Part shown: in pieces, positions 5,674 through 5,810 of the stretch
Layout: each line of letters opens with the position of its first letter
Numbering within the stretch: position 1 is the stretch's first letter
Assembly (NCBI GenBank): GCA_946480675.1
Contig: CAMLKS010000177.1
Coordinates: 1 to 5,810, forward strand
Direction of reading: 5' to 3'
DNA: 5,810 nucleotides
Source of the DNA: an uncultured Bacteroidota bacterium
GTDB lineage: Bacteria; Bacteroidota; Bacteroidia; Chitinophagales; Chitinophagaceae
Translations under genes and position numbers: made by a program
Notes under the pieces: generated by a model
The model's database searches: none
What the model saw: only the letters and a program-made list of their open reading frames with translations
What the model was told of the DNA's origin: nothing

Positions 5674-5810
5674 TTACAAGTGCAGTTGCGTAGCCACTAC
5701 CTCCCTGCCAAAGAATACGGTAGCATGCTCCTCGAAATCCTTAGCATTATCGGTAGTGTAGAAAGAGATGTTGCCACCTTTTGTTAATCGCTGTTCCATT
5801 TCGGGGTGGC
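5674..5810 (-). CDS. murI: Glutamate racemase, C-terminal fragment (N-terminus beyond window edge)
   Basis: The last 44 codons of a minus-strand gene are present, ending in TAA at 5676-5674. The visible part, HPEMEQRLTKGGNISFYTTD then FFGREVVATQLHL, matches my memory of the C-terminal end of Bacteroidota glutamate racemases: a HPE-E-RL-KGG stretch, Y/FTTD and FFG-V before a short tail. The enzyme interconverts L- and D-glutamate, supplying D-Glu for peptidoglycan. Both catalytic cysteines lie outside the window, so activity cannot be judged here. pepP starts 106 bases downstream on the same strand; no strong hairpin separates them, so some read-through into pepP is possible besides its own promoter. 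Confidence 0.75.
   Translation of the reverse strand, partial: HPEMEQRLTKGGNISFYTTDNAKDFEEHATVFFGREVVATQLHL

Noticed and set aside
1..5810. Search for tRNA, rRNA, CRISPR repeats, transposase genes, attachment sites, riboswitches or a defence island
   Set aside because: No cloverleaf, regularly spaced repeat, transposase motif or insertion-sequence end was seen; intergenic gaps are at most 109 bases and are explained by promoters and terminators.

Overview
The window reads as ordinary chromosomal backbone of a Bacteroidota bacterium, most likely from the Chitinophagaceae and relatives. This rests on a DUF4293-type membrane protein (a family I know only from Bacteroidota), an outer-membrane barrel ending in Phe, starts without clear Shine-Dalgarno sites, and TAnnTTTG promoter boxes (the Bacteroidota -7 consensus) just upstream of genes. 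Isoleucine is mostly encoded by ATA. No mobile element, CRISPR array, tRNA, rRNA or defence locus is visible.

Layout: (1) 1-324, minus strand, the N-terminal 108 codons of a small uncharacterised protein running off the left edge. (2) 325-433, a divergent promoter region with two outward-facing -7 boxes and a tandem near-repeat between them. (3) 434-1441, plus strand, a MoxR-family AAA+ ATPase with a strong intrinsic terminator. (4) 1539-2810, plus strand, seryl-tRNA synthetase (serS), followed after 39 bases by (5) 2850-3287, a four-helix DUF4293-type membrane protein, probably co-transcribed. (6) 3310-3338, a perfect hairpin that probably terminates both convergent units. (7) 3357-4190, minus strand, a secreted outer-membrane beta-barrel protein. 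(8) 4275-5567, minus strand, an Xaa-Pro aminopeptidase (pepP type) with its own terminator. (9) 5674-5810, minus strand, the C-terminal 44 residues of a protein that looks like glutamate racemase (murI).

The genes are mainly independent housekeeping units: translation (serS), peptide turnover (pepP), cell-wall precursor supply (murI), envelope proteins (barrel, DUF4293) and an ATPase chaperone (MoxR). Except for serS and its neighbour, each has its own promoter or terminator, so there is no sign of one dedicated pathway. I found no convincing new system. The points most worth a second look are the small divergent protein with a possible near-leaderless start, the tandem repeat it shares with the MoxR promoter, the MoxR gene without its usual DUF58 partner, and terminator hairpins lying where the next promoter's upstream element should be.
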